The notes: generated from the sequence alone by a model not told the origin. A stretch of 64,000 bases of DNA from Viola odorata (GCA_963691705.1 OY829539.1:44711656-44775655), one strand, 5' to 3'. Positions 12,227 to 24,825 are shown, counted from the stretch's first letter. Program-made: numbers and translations.

Positions 12227-13921
12227 TTGGTAAAATTAAAGAGAATAAATTATAATTAAACTGAGCATATAGTTTGATTCTCTTTTTCAAAAATCGAAAA
12301 CTGAACATAAAGTTTTTATAAACCCTCTAACCAATCGGTTAACGCATTTAACCGGCTAAATAAATTGTTTGCAACAATTAATCCCTTCTGTTAAGGTTTC
12401 ATCCAATCTTCTAACAAAAATTAAAAAATATATATTTTTTTTAATAATTTTAATTAATATATGAATACCAAATGAAATATTAAAAAGAATAATACTAAAA
12501 TGAACTTAAGATACATTATTCGATTATTGAAAAAATAAAAATAACAACCAGTTTAATCAATTTGATTTCTATGCTGAGCAAAAAGAAATTTGCTAGATTC
12601 GATTTTTTCTTATATAATTGAATTATTAATGGTTTTGAAATAAAAATAAATTTTTATTAATTTTTAAAAACTTGGATGGAACCCTAACAGAACAGAAGGG
12701 ATTAATAGTTTTAAACAATTTGTGTAGGGAGCTAAATGCATTTACCAATACTTCTAGGGATTTAGTACTTATTACCCTATTAATATATAAAGTATCTATG
12801 CATCTTTATATAGAGCTGTCAAAACGGGTCCAGGACCCGTGGACCCGGCCCGGTCCAGGCCATTCGGGCCGGGTCCGGGTCCAAATTCTAGTCCCGTTTT
12901 TGTCCGGGCCGGGTCTGGTCCCGACCCGGGAAATCCCGGGTCTATTCGGGCCAGACCCGTCGGGTCTCGGGTCCAGTCCCGAGACCCGGAAAATTCTAAT
13001 TCTAGTCTACGATACGACGACTCTAACCTAATTTTCATTTTCACATTTCACTCAGTTCTTCCTTTTCGTTCTTTCTTTCTTCAATCCTTCTCACCTTCTG
13101 CCGCAGCCCACCCACACACACGACACGACCAAACCGAACGGACGCCGCAGCCACACCACACCGCCGAGTCGCCGACGCCGCAGCCCAGACCAAACGAAAC
13201 CGACGCTGCAGCCCGACCAAACCAAACGGACGCCGCAGCCACACCGACGCCGCAGCCCACACCAAACCAAACGCTGCCGCCGCAGCCACACCAATTCGGT
13301 TTTCTCAAGCAGCCAATCAAAGGTTTGAAATTAATTGCTCTATTTTTTACTTCCTTTCCATTTTTTACTTCCTTTAATTAATCAACTTCTATTTCTAATA
13401 TTGGTATTTCTATTTCTAATAGAATCAGCATTATTATGTTTTTAAAGGAATTGGCAAATTGCCACTAAGCTCTCTTCCATTATTATAACAGGCACGTGAA
13501 AACATCAAGCTTACTGCTCACAAGAAAGTTAACCAACACATGAGCAAATGGCCTATATACTTTCGTAGATTGCAGCAGAGAAGAAAATACAACAGTAAAA
13601 ATAAATGCATTTGAAAAAAAAAAAAACAAATTCGGGTCCGGGTCTGGTCCCGGACCCGGACGATTTAGCCGGGCCGGGACCGGGACCAGAAATTGGTCCC
13701 GTATAAAAACGGGACCGGTCGGGTCCAGACCCGGATTTTCCGGGTCTGTCCGGGTCCGGGCCGGGTCCGGGTCCACGGACCCGGATTGACAGCCCTATCT
13801 TTATATCGTATACACCTGCAAATGATTGTTGTTTTATTTGTTTTGTTTTTTTTTCCGTTAGTTTAATTGGGTCGTCATATGTTCGTTATATATATCATCA
13901 TTAGCTAATACATTGTTTTAA
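12227..13921. repeat. Dispersed repeat copy A (interrupted by a hAT element)
   Basis: 12227-12810 and 13806-13921 together match 55310-56007 almost base for base, for example TCGGTTAACGCATTTAACCG and GGGTCGTCATATGTTCG. In this copy the match is broken at TCTTTATA by the element at 12811-13797. The repeat has no coding capacity and no recognised family. It could be part of a larger transposon or a segmental duplication. Confidence 0.85.
12811..13797. mobile_element. Non-autonomous hAT element (987 bp)
   Basis: The terminal inverted repeats TAGAGCTGTCAA and TTGACAGCCCTA are flanked by the perfect 8-bp duplication TCTTTATA (12803-12810 and 13798-13805). Eight-base duplications and this terminus are typical of the hAT superfamily. 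The uninterrupted copy at 55885-55892 has a single TCTTTATA and shows the pre-insertion state. Both ends carry GC-rich subterminal repeats of the GGGTCCGGGTC type (12827-12990 and 13633-13790), arranged in inverse orientation, as expected for transposase binding. No transposase is encoded. The interior (about 13090-13300) is rich in CCGCAGCC/CACACCAAACC units, and the resulting Pro/Thr/Gln-rich frames look compositional rather than genuine. Confidence 0.95.
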
Positions 13922-13989
13922 TTACACGTGAGATTATAGTTTAATTAGTTAGTGTATGTCATTTTTATGAAGTAGGTCATGTCTGGATT

Positions 13990-14700
13990 ATTTCAATCTA
14001 CGATCAATATGCGCAGCAATACAATCTTTCCTAATAAACGATACCCCTATCTATTAAACAAACAATAAAAAATAAAACTAATCACAAACAAGAACATCAA
14101 AATTTTCAACGTGAAAAACCTCAACAGGTCAAAAACCACGAGACCAAGTCAGTAACAATCGATCATATGATGATCAATGTGTACAAGTAAGTAAAACCCT
14201 ATCTCAACTACAAATTATCACGGTATACACCACTATCACCAATAGTAACAATCAAGTGACCTATATCTAGGTGTTAACAATCCAATCAGAGAAGTACAAG
14301 AGAATATGTACCAAGAAAATATCATCAATCATAACCTAGTGAACGGTCAACATCGTTCAAGGTGTTCACTCTTAAGAGATCGAAGTAAGGAATCAACCAT
14401 CAAGATTCCGCCAAAATCAAACCACAAATCAACGTTCGCTGGTAGGCTCGAAACTTGGAACAACATTCACTTCTTGCTTGAGTTCAATCACGATCATGAA
14501 GCATGGAATAAACCATCATACCTCGATCTCGATCTCGATTTTTCTTCTCTTTTCATGTCTTGTTTTGTTGTACAAAAGGTCAACACCTTCGTACAACCTT
14601 TCAATCTTAATCTCGATGCACTAATGATTCGGTCTCACCCAAATCTCCGATCAATTCGGCAAACAAGGCCCAATTGATCTCACTTTTCACGCACATAATA
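13990..14700. repeat. Repeat family member shared with 47.7-48.1 kb
   Basis: Blocks such as CACCACTATCACCAATAGTA, AACGTG(G)AAAA-CTCAACAGGT and GATCAATGTGTACAA recur in the same order at about 47750-48010. This points to a transposon family, most likely part of an LTR, but neither copy has identifiable ends. The short reading frame at 14306-14677 has no recognised similarity. Confidence 0.55.
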
Positions 14701-15023
14701 CACACCAATGTTGTAAGAACCAGACCAAGCTTAAAATCGATGAGGCAAGAAGTTCACGGTTTTAAGGTTCAACCAGGGTTGAACCAGGATTTTGGAAATG
14801 TGCTTTCAGAGCTTCAAAAAAGTCAGTGACGAGTAATAATCTTGATAAAATGAAAGATTAGTCAGATCAGGGGGAAACCAGTGCTATGGCCGTTGTTTAA
14901 GAATGTTCAATAAGATGATTTTGCTTAAACTCGTAATCGATGCTTCCTATTGATGCGACGGTAACTTGGGATAGAATATCTTAATAAAAGATAGAAAGTA
15001 GCCTTGTTCAGATTACAAATATA

Positions 15024-15361
15024 ATAAACTTATTCTAAATTGATTGTACGGATAATAAATGAATATTAAAATTATTTATTGAGAATAAATCTTTCATTTT
15101 AATTTTATTTTCTTGCTGAGAATTATTTTCACGTTTTTATCATAAAAATACTACATATATTAAACTTAATTACTTTTTTTTCAATAAATAAAATTATTTA
15201 ATATACATTTAATTTGTATAATTATTTATACAATTCACTTAGTTACATGTCATTTTATTTACATATAATTAATTCTAATAATTTAAATACTTTATTCTCA
15301 ATAAATAATTTTATTAGTATAGTATAATTATTTGTACAGTCAACTTAGCGTAAGTTTATTT
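15024..15361. repeat. Inverted-repeat MITE-like element
   Basis: The left arm AATAAACTTATTCTAAATTG (about 15022) is mirrored by the right arm (reverse complement AATAAACTTACGCTAAGTTG, about 15361). A second matched block, ATTATTTATTGAGAATAAA, lies further in. The interior is very AT-rich. The target-site duplication is unclear. Confidence 0.55.
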
Positions 15362-15465
15362 TACTTTAGATATACTTAATTATAGTTGTCGTATTCAGTG
15401 ATGAATTATTTTCCCGGTTATCTCATTCAAATACTATATAAATTAAAATTGAAAAATTAAACATA

Positions 15466-15550
15466 ATGAGTGGTTTAGTGGTAGAGACTTTTGTTATGTT
15501 TCACCCAATTAAGGTTCAATTCTCGTTCTCCTTCTTTTTTGCAACATAAA
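15466..15550 (+). repeat. tRNA-derived sequence, probable SINE or tRNA pseudogene
   Basis: An A-box-like TGGTTTAGTGGTAGAG and a B-box-like GGTTCAATTCTC lie about 35 bp apart, as in an RNA polymerase III internal promoter. A convincing acceptor stem and anticodon arm cannot be drawn, and a T-rich stretch follows. A tRNA-derived SINE head or a decayed tRNA is more likely than a working tRNA gene. Confidence 0.45.
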
Positions 15551-16941
15551 AAACGCAAACGTGAGGTGCAAATGAGTTTTTAAACTTTTTACTTTTTATT
15601 GTTTTGTCTTTTAAAACTATGTTACCTTTTTTTTATCACTTCAAACATATATCGATTTTTCAAATAATACTTTCATTAATTTTTTTATATTAAAAGTATA
15701 CATGAAATCTTCACATTCACTTATTAGTTATCTATTTAAATAAAAATAAAAATATAACCCAGGGATAGGGTAAGGGTAAGGTAAGAATTGGAGAAATTGG
15801 CTAATTTGTTTGCGCATATAATATTTTTATACTTGCTGAATTATGGGTTGAAAGCTAACATGATGACAACAAAAGATCTACCACTAGAAAAAAAGAATTG
15901 GTTCAAGATACAAATGAGGAATTAAGTCATTAAGAGAGAGGGAAAAACCTATCAACATGGTTATAACATAAGTGGTTTCCTTTGTAATTCATTGTTCTGC
16001 ATAACAAGCATACATGGCTGAAGCTGCAGAGAAGGTTAATGACCCAAAAGGTAATTCAAATTATCTATTTCATAATCATAAAAGAAAAAGCTTGCACCAA
16101 TAGAGCTAAGAGCTAACACTAATCATTTTCTGTAACTTTAATTTGCAACAGAAGATGAGAATGATTCACCAATTGAGCAAGTGAGGTTGACAGTTCCGAT
16201 TACAGATGATTCTGGAATGCCATGCCTAACATTTAGAACTTGGGTTTTGGGGATAACTTCTTGTGCTCTTCTCTCATTTGTGAATCAATTCTTTGGCTAC
16301 GGACAGAACATACTCTATGTTTCATCAGTTTTAGCTCAGATTCTTGTGATGCCAATTAGGAATCTAATGGCAGCGACTTTACCAGAAAAGTCTATCAAAC
16401 TCCCCGGCAGAACAAGATTGTCATTTTCATTGAATCCAGGGCCTTTTAACTTGAAGCAGCATGTTCTGATCACCATTTTTGCAAATTCTGGATCAAATTA
16501 TGTCTATGCAGTTGATATTATTACCATTGTCAAGGCTTTCTACCATCGACCCATACATCCAATGACTGCTATGCTTTTAACACAAACAACCCAGGTGAGA
16601 ACTTAGATTTTCTTTCTTTTGTTAAACTCAATGATAATTTGAATCAGTGAGCCAAAGATTAAGTTCTCGGGTTCTTGTCATCTACTCTGCATTCTGTGTA
16701 TCACTTGAACATGTATATTTAGAATCCTATCAAATATTTCAAGAAATCCTCTTCAGATGCTTGGATACGGATGGGTTGGAATTTTCAGGAAGTTCCTTGT
16801 GGATTCCCCTTACATGTGGTGGCCTTCAAATCTTGTTCAAGCCTCCCTTTTCAGGTATTACTCTAGTTTAATCATATACACACTTTAAATTAAATGTTGC
16901 ATCACTAAATAGTTATTAGATCTATTCAACGACATCACAAC

Positions 16942-17836
16942 CAGGGCTGCCCAGTCGGGTCTTCGGAATTTTCGAGACCCGACATTGATAATTTCAGATA
17001 TTCTGAAATTTTGTTTTTGGTTCCCGATCCCGAAGTTCTAAAATCCTACCCCGAACCCGAATTTTCGAATCACAATTTCGAAAATTTTCGGTTTTTCGAA
17101 ATTACCAAAATTTTCAAAATTGTGATCAATTTACAGTAAGCAATTTAAGGAAATTTTGATTAATTTTCCAACAATTATTTTCAGATTGTCCAGCATCACC
17201 ATTCACAACACCAACAGATCCCAAAACAAACACACACCACTACCGCCTCAATGGGCTCCCTCTCCTCACCCACCGCCGACACCACCCACACCGCCGCCAC
17301 ACACAGCCGAACCCTCACCGCTGTCGCCTCACCCACACAACCACTCCCGACCTGCCCAACCCAAATCCTCCTCCATCGTTGAAAAAAAAAAGAGAAAAAA
17401 AGGGGAAAAAACAGAACAGAAAAAGAAAAGAATAAAGAAAGAAAGAAACGAGAGCATAGAAGAGAATAGGAGTCGAACCCTAAGTCGCGGTGGCGATGTT
17501 ATGGTGGTTGGTGATGCCGCGGTGGGTGGTGGTGTTTGACAGTGTGGTGTGGTCTCTGGTCTGTGGTGTGGCTGGTTGGGGAATGAATGAGAGATCGAGA
17601 TCGAGAGAGGAATGAGAGATCTAGGGTTGGTGGCGTTTTATTTGGTTACCCTTGTAAGTTCGGGATGTCGGGTACCCAAACTTACAAAGTCGCTTCCCGT
17701 TCCCGACCCGAAAAAAAGTTCGGGTATTGATACCCGAAATCCGAACTTCCTGTATCCGAATTTACCGAATCGAAATTGCAAAATTTCGGGTCGAAAATTT
17801 CAGAACTTCGGGAAACGGGAAATTTGGGCAACCCTG
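16942..17836. mobile_element. Non-autonomous hAT element in an OPT intron (895 bp)
   Basis: The termini CAGGGCTGCCC and GGGCAACCCTG form an inverted repeat. They are flanked by the perfect 8-bp duplication ATCACAAC (16934-16941 and 17837-17844). Subterminal regions are rich in CGGGTC/TTCGGG and CCCGAA motifs. No transposase is present. The interior (17150-17560) has a Pro/His-rich frame similar in style to that in the hAT element at 12.8 kb, followed by an A-rich AGAAAG tract. It lies wholly within intron 3 of the OPT pseudogene. Confidence 0.93.
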
Positions 17837-18730
17837 ATCACAACTCAAGTAACGACATTATAATCACGGGAATGTAGAATTTTCCTACAAGTATATGAGT
17901 TGTGTTTTATCTCTTTTTAATTTCTACTCATCTTTTTCTTCTCATCAAAGCATCGCATGAATATGATATTAGGCCAAAAGGCGGCTTGACAAGGCTGCAG
18001 TTCTTCCTTGTTGTCCTTGTATCAAACTTTGCATTTTACATAATTCCAGGCTATTTCTTTCGATCCATAACTGCTCTCTCCTTTGTTTGTTAGGTATGGA
18101 AAGATTCGGTCACCGCCCATCAAATCGGGTCTAGCCTTTATGGCCTTGGCGTTGGTTAGTTTGCCCTCGATTGGTCAACTGTAGCTGGGTTCTTAGGATC
18201 TCCTTTAGCCACCACCGTTTTCGCAATTATCAACACAACTATTGGCTACATCACCATTCTCTACATTGTCATCCCTTTAGCTTACTGGACCAACTCATTC
18301 CAAGACAGACACTCCCCATTATCTCCTCACATGTGTTCAGTGCAATTGGCTAACCCTACGACGTTTCATTGGTTTTAAACTCCACAACCTTCGAATTCAA
18401 CCAAAGAGGATATGACAGCTACAGCAAAATCAATCTAAGCATCTTCTTTGTTTACACTTATGGTTTAAGCTTCGCTGTATTGGCTACTACATTGTCACAT
18501 GTTGTACTTTTCCATGGAAGGTATATATATGATCTAGTTTTTGTTTAGCAATGCTGACATGTGAGGGGTTTAACAGATAATTGCAACTTCCTTATTGGGG
18601 TGTCCTGCTCTCTATCGGATTAGCCCTACTCTTCACCCTCTCGATTGGTGTAATAATAGCAACTACAAACCAACAACCAAGACTAAATGTCATCACGAAG
18701 CTAATAATTGGGTACATCTATCTGGGTAAG

Positions 18731-19876
18731 TGTTAGGATCCTTCGGTGTTGATTGGAATAAGGAACTAGTCTCGATTGTGGATGGTCCGATTGATGAAGG
18801 ATGAAGGTGTTTTTGACGGACTTGACGATGTTCGGAAATATGCGCAGCGGATAAAGTTGTAATGGAAATATGTAGGATTTTTAGAAATGGTTTTATGAAA
18901 TTTTGTGACAATTTAATTCAAGATAAATGGTTCTTGAATCGGGAATTTTAGAAGTGAAAGATGGAATTTTAAATGGACAAGTATATTCGAGAAAACCCTC
19001 TCGTTAACGAAGAACGAGCAACCTTTCTATATTGAATAACTTGAAAGATCGAACTCAAACTTGCAATGAAAATGCTAGCTTGAACCCGAAATGATTACAA
19101 GAATTTTAGGGAAGAAAGCTAGAAATTACAAGGAATAAAATTGACTTTAAGATTGAATAATCAATTGGTAATCAAAAAGTGTCTTCTAAAGGAAACAAAG
19201 GCACCTATTTATAGCTAAAATCCTAAGGGTGAGAATGGTCATTGCCCAATTAATTTGGTTGCATCGTAGAATTAATTGGCTGGATGGGAATTGATTTGGT
19301 GGCCACGTGTTGGAGCCAGACGCGTGGGATTGCACCAGCTGGGCACGACTCGATCATGCGGCAGCAGTTGTGGGCGAGGGGACGTGGTCGTGCGTTGAGA
19401 GAGGTGCTGCGTTGTCCGGTTCATTCGGAGACCGGTTGCTGGTGAGCGCGGCGGTTGTTGCAGGCGCTGCGTGGGACGCGGTCGTGCCCGTTGGGCGCGG
19501 AAGGCGCGCGCTGCATGGACCGAGTCTTGCGGGCAAGGACGAGCAGGAGTGGTCCGGGTCTTGCGGCTGAGCTGGCGTTGGTGTTGACCGCGTCTTGCGG
19601 TTGAGGGCGAGGGTGAGGCGGCGTGGCAGGTTGGGGACGACGATCCCAAACGGCGTCGTCGCGAGGAGGCTGGCGTTGTGGGTGGGCGATGTCGTTTGGG
19701 CCTGGCTGGGCTTGGGCTGGCCTAAGCCCTCCTTTGGTCCTTGGATTTGCAAACACACCTTCCCTTGGTCCTTGAACTTTAGGTGTGCTTCTTCGTAGCG
19801 TAAATGTCGAAGCATAAGCGCCACAAGATTTTGGTGTTGGCTTCGCGTACGTGATGCGATCGGTGCAATCGTATCA
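18731..19876 (-). repeat. 3' LTR of the Ty3/Gypsy element
   Basis: It begins TGTTAGGATCC and ends CGTATCA on the plus strand (TGATACG on the sense strand). Only a few substitutions separate it from the right LTR in the first several hundred bases, mostly transitions, indicating a fairly young insertion. The integrase frame continues into it as far as 19354. Confidence 0.95.
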
Positions 19877-22800
19877 TCTCCTCTCCCTTCGAGTGGATTC
19901 GACCTCGAATCCAAAGATTGCATGTCCTCAGCATCATCGTCATCGGAATCGGCTACAAAATATGGGGATAAGTCAGTAATGTTAAAAGTGGTAGAGGAAA
20001 CAGCAAAAGATGTAGGAATGTCCAAAACATAAGCATTATCGTTAATTTTATTAACAATAAGGAAAGGACCAGCCCCTTTTTGGCTCAATTTAGACTTCCT
20101 GAGGTGCGGGAAGCGCTCTTTGCGTAGGTGCACCCAAACCCAATCTCCAACTTCAAAGGATTTGACTCGTTTGCTGGCATTGCGCTTCTCCTCGAGTTTG
20201 GCATTCAGGTGTTCCATCCTTTGTTTTTCTTTAGCATGTAATTCCTTGATTGTGGCCGCTCGTTCGTCTCCATCTAAGCTGGATACATGAGAAACAGGTA
20301 AAGGGAGCAAGTATATGGGGGTGAGTGGATTGAACCCATAGACGAGCTCGAATGGAGAGGATAAAGTGGCAGAATGCATGGCATGATTATATGCAAATTC
20401 AACAAACAGAAGACATTGATCCCAATTCTTCGTATACGTTGGTACCATGATTCTAAGTAAATTCACAAGGCTTCGATTTACTACCTCTGTTTGACCATCT
20501 GTTTGGGGGTGGTAGGATGTGGAAAACAGGAGTTTAGTCCCCAATTTGGCCCATAAGACACGCCAAAAGTGACTCAAAATTTTTGAGTCTCGATCACTTA
20601 CAATTGTACGTGGCATGCCGTGGAGGCGGACAATCTCACGGAAAAACAAGTTAGCTACATGAGAAGCATCAGCAGTGGATTTGCAAGGAATAAAATGTGC
20701 CATCTTAGAAAATCGTTCAACAACAACAAAGATAGCATCTTTTCCATTACTGGTTTTGGGCAATCCTAGTACAAAATCCATGGAAATATCGCACCAAGGG
20801 TGCGAAGCAACAGGTAGTGGCATGTAACGACCATGATCATGAGATGTAGATTTAGCACGATGGCATTCAATGCATGCATTAACAATACGAGTTATCATAG
20901 GACGCATATGCGGCCAATAAAAATGTTCCTTTAACGTACTCAAAGTTTTGTTAATACCGAAATGACTGCTAAGTCCACCACCGTGAGCTTCTTTAATGAG
21001 AAGTTCACGCATGCTACATTTGGGCACACATAATCGATCTTTACAAAACAGGAATCCATCATGCAAAGAATAATTTTCAAAAGGTCCATTCAAGCATGCA
21101 TCATACGCAACATGAAAATCATCATCATTTTCATACAGTTCAATGATATGCGAAAATCCCAATAATTTAGATTGCAAAGAAGTAATGAGTGCATACCTTC
21201 GGGAAAGGGCGCCGGCGACCGTGTTCTCATTTCCTTTCAGATACTTGATCACATATGGAAATCGCTCAATGAACTCCAACCAAACAGCATGGCGACGATT
21301 CAACTTACCTTGTCCTTTGAGGTAGCGAAGGGATAGATGGTCGGTGTGAACAACGAACTCGTTCGGGATGAGGTAGTGCTCCCAAACAGTGAGGGTTCGA
21401 ATTAAGGCGTACAGTTCCCGATCATACGTGCAATAATTGAGCTGGGCGTCCTTCAATTTCTCACTGAAATAAGCGATCGGTCGCCCTCCTTGTAACAGCA
21501 CTGCTCCAATCCCAATTCCACTTGCATCGCATTGGACCTCGAATGTCTTGTCGAAGTCAGGTAGTGTGAGAACCGGGCTGGATACAAGGCGGTCCTTAAG
21601 GGTTTTGAAGGTGTCCTCTTGTTCGGGCCCCCATATGAATGGAATGTCCTTCTTGGTGAGTGCGTTGAGGGGCGCAGCAATCGTTGAAAAGTCCTTCACG
21701 AAGCGCCGATAGAAACCGGCCAAACCATGAAATGAGCGCACCTCGCTCACATTTTGTGGAGTGGGCCAATCCGCAATCGCCTTGATCTTAGCTTGATCAA
21801 CCTTGAGTCCATCTGCTCCTACAAGAAAGCCAAGAAAGTGGACTTCGTCCAAACAGAACTCGCACTTCTCGAGTTTAGCATAAAGCTTATGCTCGCGAAG
21901 GGTTAGAAATACAAGTATGAAATGCTCAAAATGGGAATCATGCGAGGAACTATATATCAAGATGTCATCGAAATAAACAACAACAAATTTTCCAATAAAG
22001 TCACGCAACACATGGTTCATTAATCGCATAAATGTGCTAGGAGCATTTGTTAACCCAAAAGGCATAACTAACCATTCATAAAGACCAAATTTAGTTTTGA
22101 AAGCAGTTTTCCATTGGTCTCCTTCATGCATACGAATTTGATGATATCCACTAGTTAAATCAATTTTTGAAAATATTGTAGCCTGGCTAAGTTCATCTAG
22201 CATATCATCAAGTCTAGGTATGGGGTGTGAGTATTTAATGGTTACCTTATTGACTACTCGGCAGTCCATGCACATGTGTCATGATCCGTCTTTCTTTGGA
22301 ACAAGGATCACTGGGACGGCGCACGGTGAAAGGCTTTCTCGGACATAGCCTTTGGCGAGGAGGGCCTCGACTTGAATCTCCAACTCTTTGGTTTCCATCG
22401 GGTTGCACCGGTAGGCGGGTCAGTTGGGCATAGGTGCGTCGGGAATCAAATCGATCTTGTGCTCGATTCCGCGGATTGGTGGTAGTCCTTCGGGCAACTC
22501 GTCTGGAAACACGTCTTAGAATTCTGACATCAAAGACACAAAAGCAGGCGAAGAGGAAACGGGGTTAGTGTTAGATGTTTCCGCTCTCAAGGCACGAAAA
22601 CGGAGAAAAATGATGGGTTTTTATGCAAGAAGTGCACGCCTCACATCCCGAGATCTTCCCATGAGACTCACTTTTTTCTCTTCCCTCGTTTCTCTCGGAA
22701 CCTCGCTAGCTAGCTCATTTTTTTCTAGCCGTGTGTTTCCACTCTTTCCTTCATTTTTCTCTTCTCTCTTCGCAAGCTCATTTTTTTCTTGCGGGTTGTT

Positions 22801-24825
22801 TTTAATGCTCTCACAGCTTACATTTTTCACTCCACTATTTCCCTCTTTTTTATTTAAAGCAATTGAAATATCGAAGACCGCACTCGCTTTTTCAAGCTTG
22901 ATTTGGTCTTCGTATACCTGGCTAGGTGCAAGTGGTGGAATCATGAACTTCCGGCCGGTGTGAGTGATACAGTATGTGTTGCAGAATCCATCATGGATGG
23001 CGTAGCGATCAAACTGCCACGGGCGACCAAGGAGAAGGTGGGTGGCTTGCATGGGGGCGACATCACAAACACGTTCATCCTGGTACTCCCCAATCTGAAA
23101 CTTGATCTGCACCTGTTTCACCACTTTGATGGCGTTGCCGTCATTGAACCAGTTCAGAACATAGGGGTGCGGATGCTTGGTGGTCGAGAGCCCAAGTGAG
23201 TGGACTAGTAAAGTGCTCGCCACATCTGCACAACTCCCACTGTCAATGATGATCGAGAGGACCATCCCATCAGTTGTTCCCCGGGTATGAAACAAGTTTT
23301 CCCTCTATCCTAGAACCTCATCATCTGCTCGGGCTTGCATACTCAAGGTCCGTCTGATCACTAAACTGCGAGGAATCTCCAAAGGGGTATACTCTCCTTC
23401 TTCCTCACTTTCCTCCTCATTTTCCCCAGTTTCTGACTCATCCTCAGAAACTATCTCTCCTCCTTCCCTGATTAGGATGATGCGGCGGTTTGGACACTCT
23501 GCCCTCATGTGTCCCTTACCGCCACATTTGAAACATTCAATGGTTCGGCTAGGTGTTCTTTGGGTTGTATTTGGGATTGGTGTGTTGGAGGTGTTTTGGG
23601 AAGTGTATGGTTTAGGGTCGGATGGTTTGGTGTAGTTTGGCTTAGTTTCGGTTGGTTGAGTGTAGGGTGGCTTAGGTGTTTGGGTCGTGTTTTATTGCCA
23701 GGGTCTTTTGGTATTTGTCACAGAGTGTGGGGTAGAAGAAGAAGTAGTATTGACAAAGTTTTTGGGTTTGGAGCTTACTTGGCGTTCTAGCTTAAGAGCT
23801 AGATGGTACATTTCCTCGATTGTGTTGTAAGGGAGGAAGTCCAATTGTTGGGAAATATCCTTGCGAAGTCCGCCAAGAAATCGGGCCATGGTTGCCTCAC
23901 TGCTCTCGCGGACGTCCAACCGTGTCAACATGGAGAGCATTTCATGATAGTACTTCGTGACACTCCGACTCCCTTGATATAATCGTTGGAGTTTCTGGTG
24001 CAGATCTCGGAGGTAGTAAACCGGCACAAATCGTGATCGCATCTCCTCCACAAGCTCAGCCCAAGTGGTGATTGGTGGTTCATGATCCAACCTCCGATTA
24101 ACCAAGACTCGCTCCCACCACTGTATGGCTAAACCTGTAAACTCAACAACAGCCAAACGACACTTCTTTTCTTCTAAATAGTTATAACATGCAAATATCC
24201 TTTTCATCTTACTTTCCCATTCATAATACATATCAGGGTTCTCACGGCCCTCAAAAGATGGAATAGTTAACTTGATGTTATTAAAGTTGTCATACCGTCC
24301 CTCGAGTGAAGGATTCCTTCGAGCCTCTCGCAGAGGTTCGTGCCGTGTTTGATCATATGGCCGAGGAAGGGTCGGTTTGGTTGCGAATGGGTGGCTTGGT
24401 GGCGGCACATAGGAGTTGGCTTGGTGTAGTGGAATATCGGTACCCCGGTTCCGATTGTGTCTGATGGTAAGTTGATTTAGTGGTGGAGATATCGGATTCG
24501 TATGGTGAGGTGGTCGGTTGCGGGAGTGGCGATCTTCCTCATTATCGCTACTATCGGAGCGAGCATAGACTCCTTCGGTGTTACCATAGAAGGAATGACT
24601 TCGTGGGTCGGTGGGTCGGGATCTTTGTTGAAAGTGGGGAAATGTAGGGGTTCTTTGTAGTAGTGGTGTTTGTAGTGGTGGGGGTGTTTGGGCTTGTCGA
24701 GTTTCGATGGCCTCGAGCCTAGCCATCATTTTCTCCAATATGGAGCTAATGTGGCTCATGTTTGGATCGGGCGGTGGGGGTGGTACTTCCGAATGTTCTT
24801 CAGTAATGGTAGGGTCGTTGGACAT
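19354..24825 (-). pseudogene. Ty3/Gypsy gag-pol polyprotein with six premature stops
   Basis: Start MSNDPTITEE at 24825. Domains in order: gag capsid-like region; CCHC knuckle CFKCGGKGHMRAEC (about 23540-23499); protease with IIIDSGS (about 23250); reverse transcriptase with YFDDIL in place of YxDD (about 21970); RNase H with FEVQCDASG and the TDH motif; integrase with an HHCC finger (HFGINKT to CIECHRAK) and the catalytic DDE set within SMDF, VSDRD and GQTEVVNR; and a GDWVWVHLRKERFP C-terminal segment without a clear chromodomain. Stops occur at 23692-23694, 23305-23307, 22621-22623, 22516-22518, 22420-22422 and 22279-22281. Each is one transition from a sense codon. The stretch from reverse transcriptase to the C-terminus (22275-19354) is an unbroken 973-codon frame. 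Confidence 0.93.
19877..19890 (-). other. Polypurine tract
   Basis: The minus strand reads GAAGGGAGAGGAGA directly before the TGATACG start of the 3' LTR. This is the usual plus-strand primer position for reverse transcription. Confidence 0.85.

Noticed and set aside
12839..13381. Pro/Gly/Arg-rich open frames on both strands as genes
   Set aside because: They arise from GC-rich subterminal repeats of a hAT element, are open in several frames at once and match no family.
15466..15540. A working tRNA gene
   Set aside because: The A and B boxes are present, but no acceptor stem or anticodon loop can be folded convincingly.
19272..19798. Several overlapping Arg/Pro/Ala-rich frames in the LTRs (also 26086-26694)
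   Set aside because: Apart from the frame continuous with pol, these are shadows of the same GC-rich LTR sequence.
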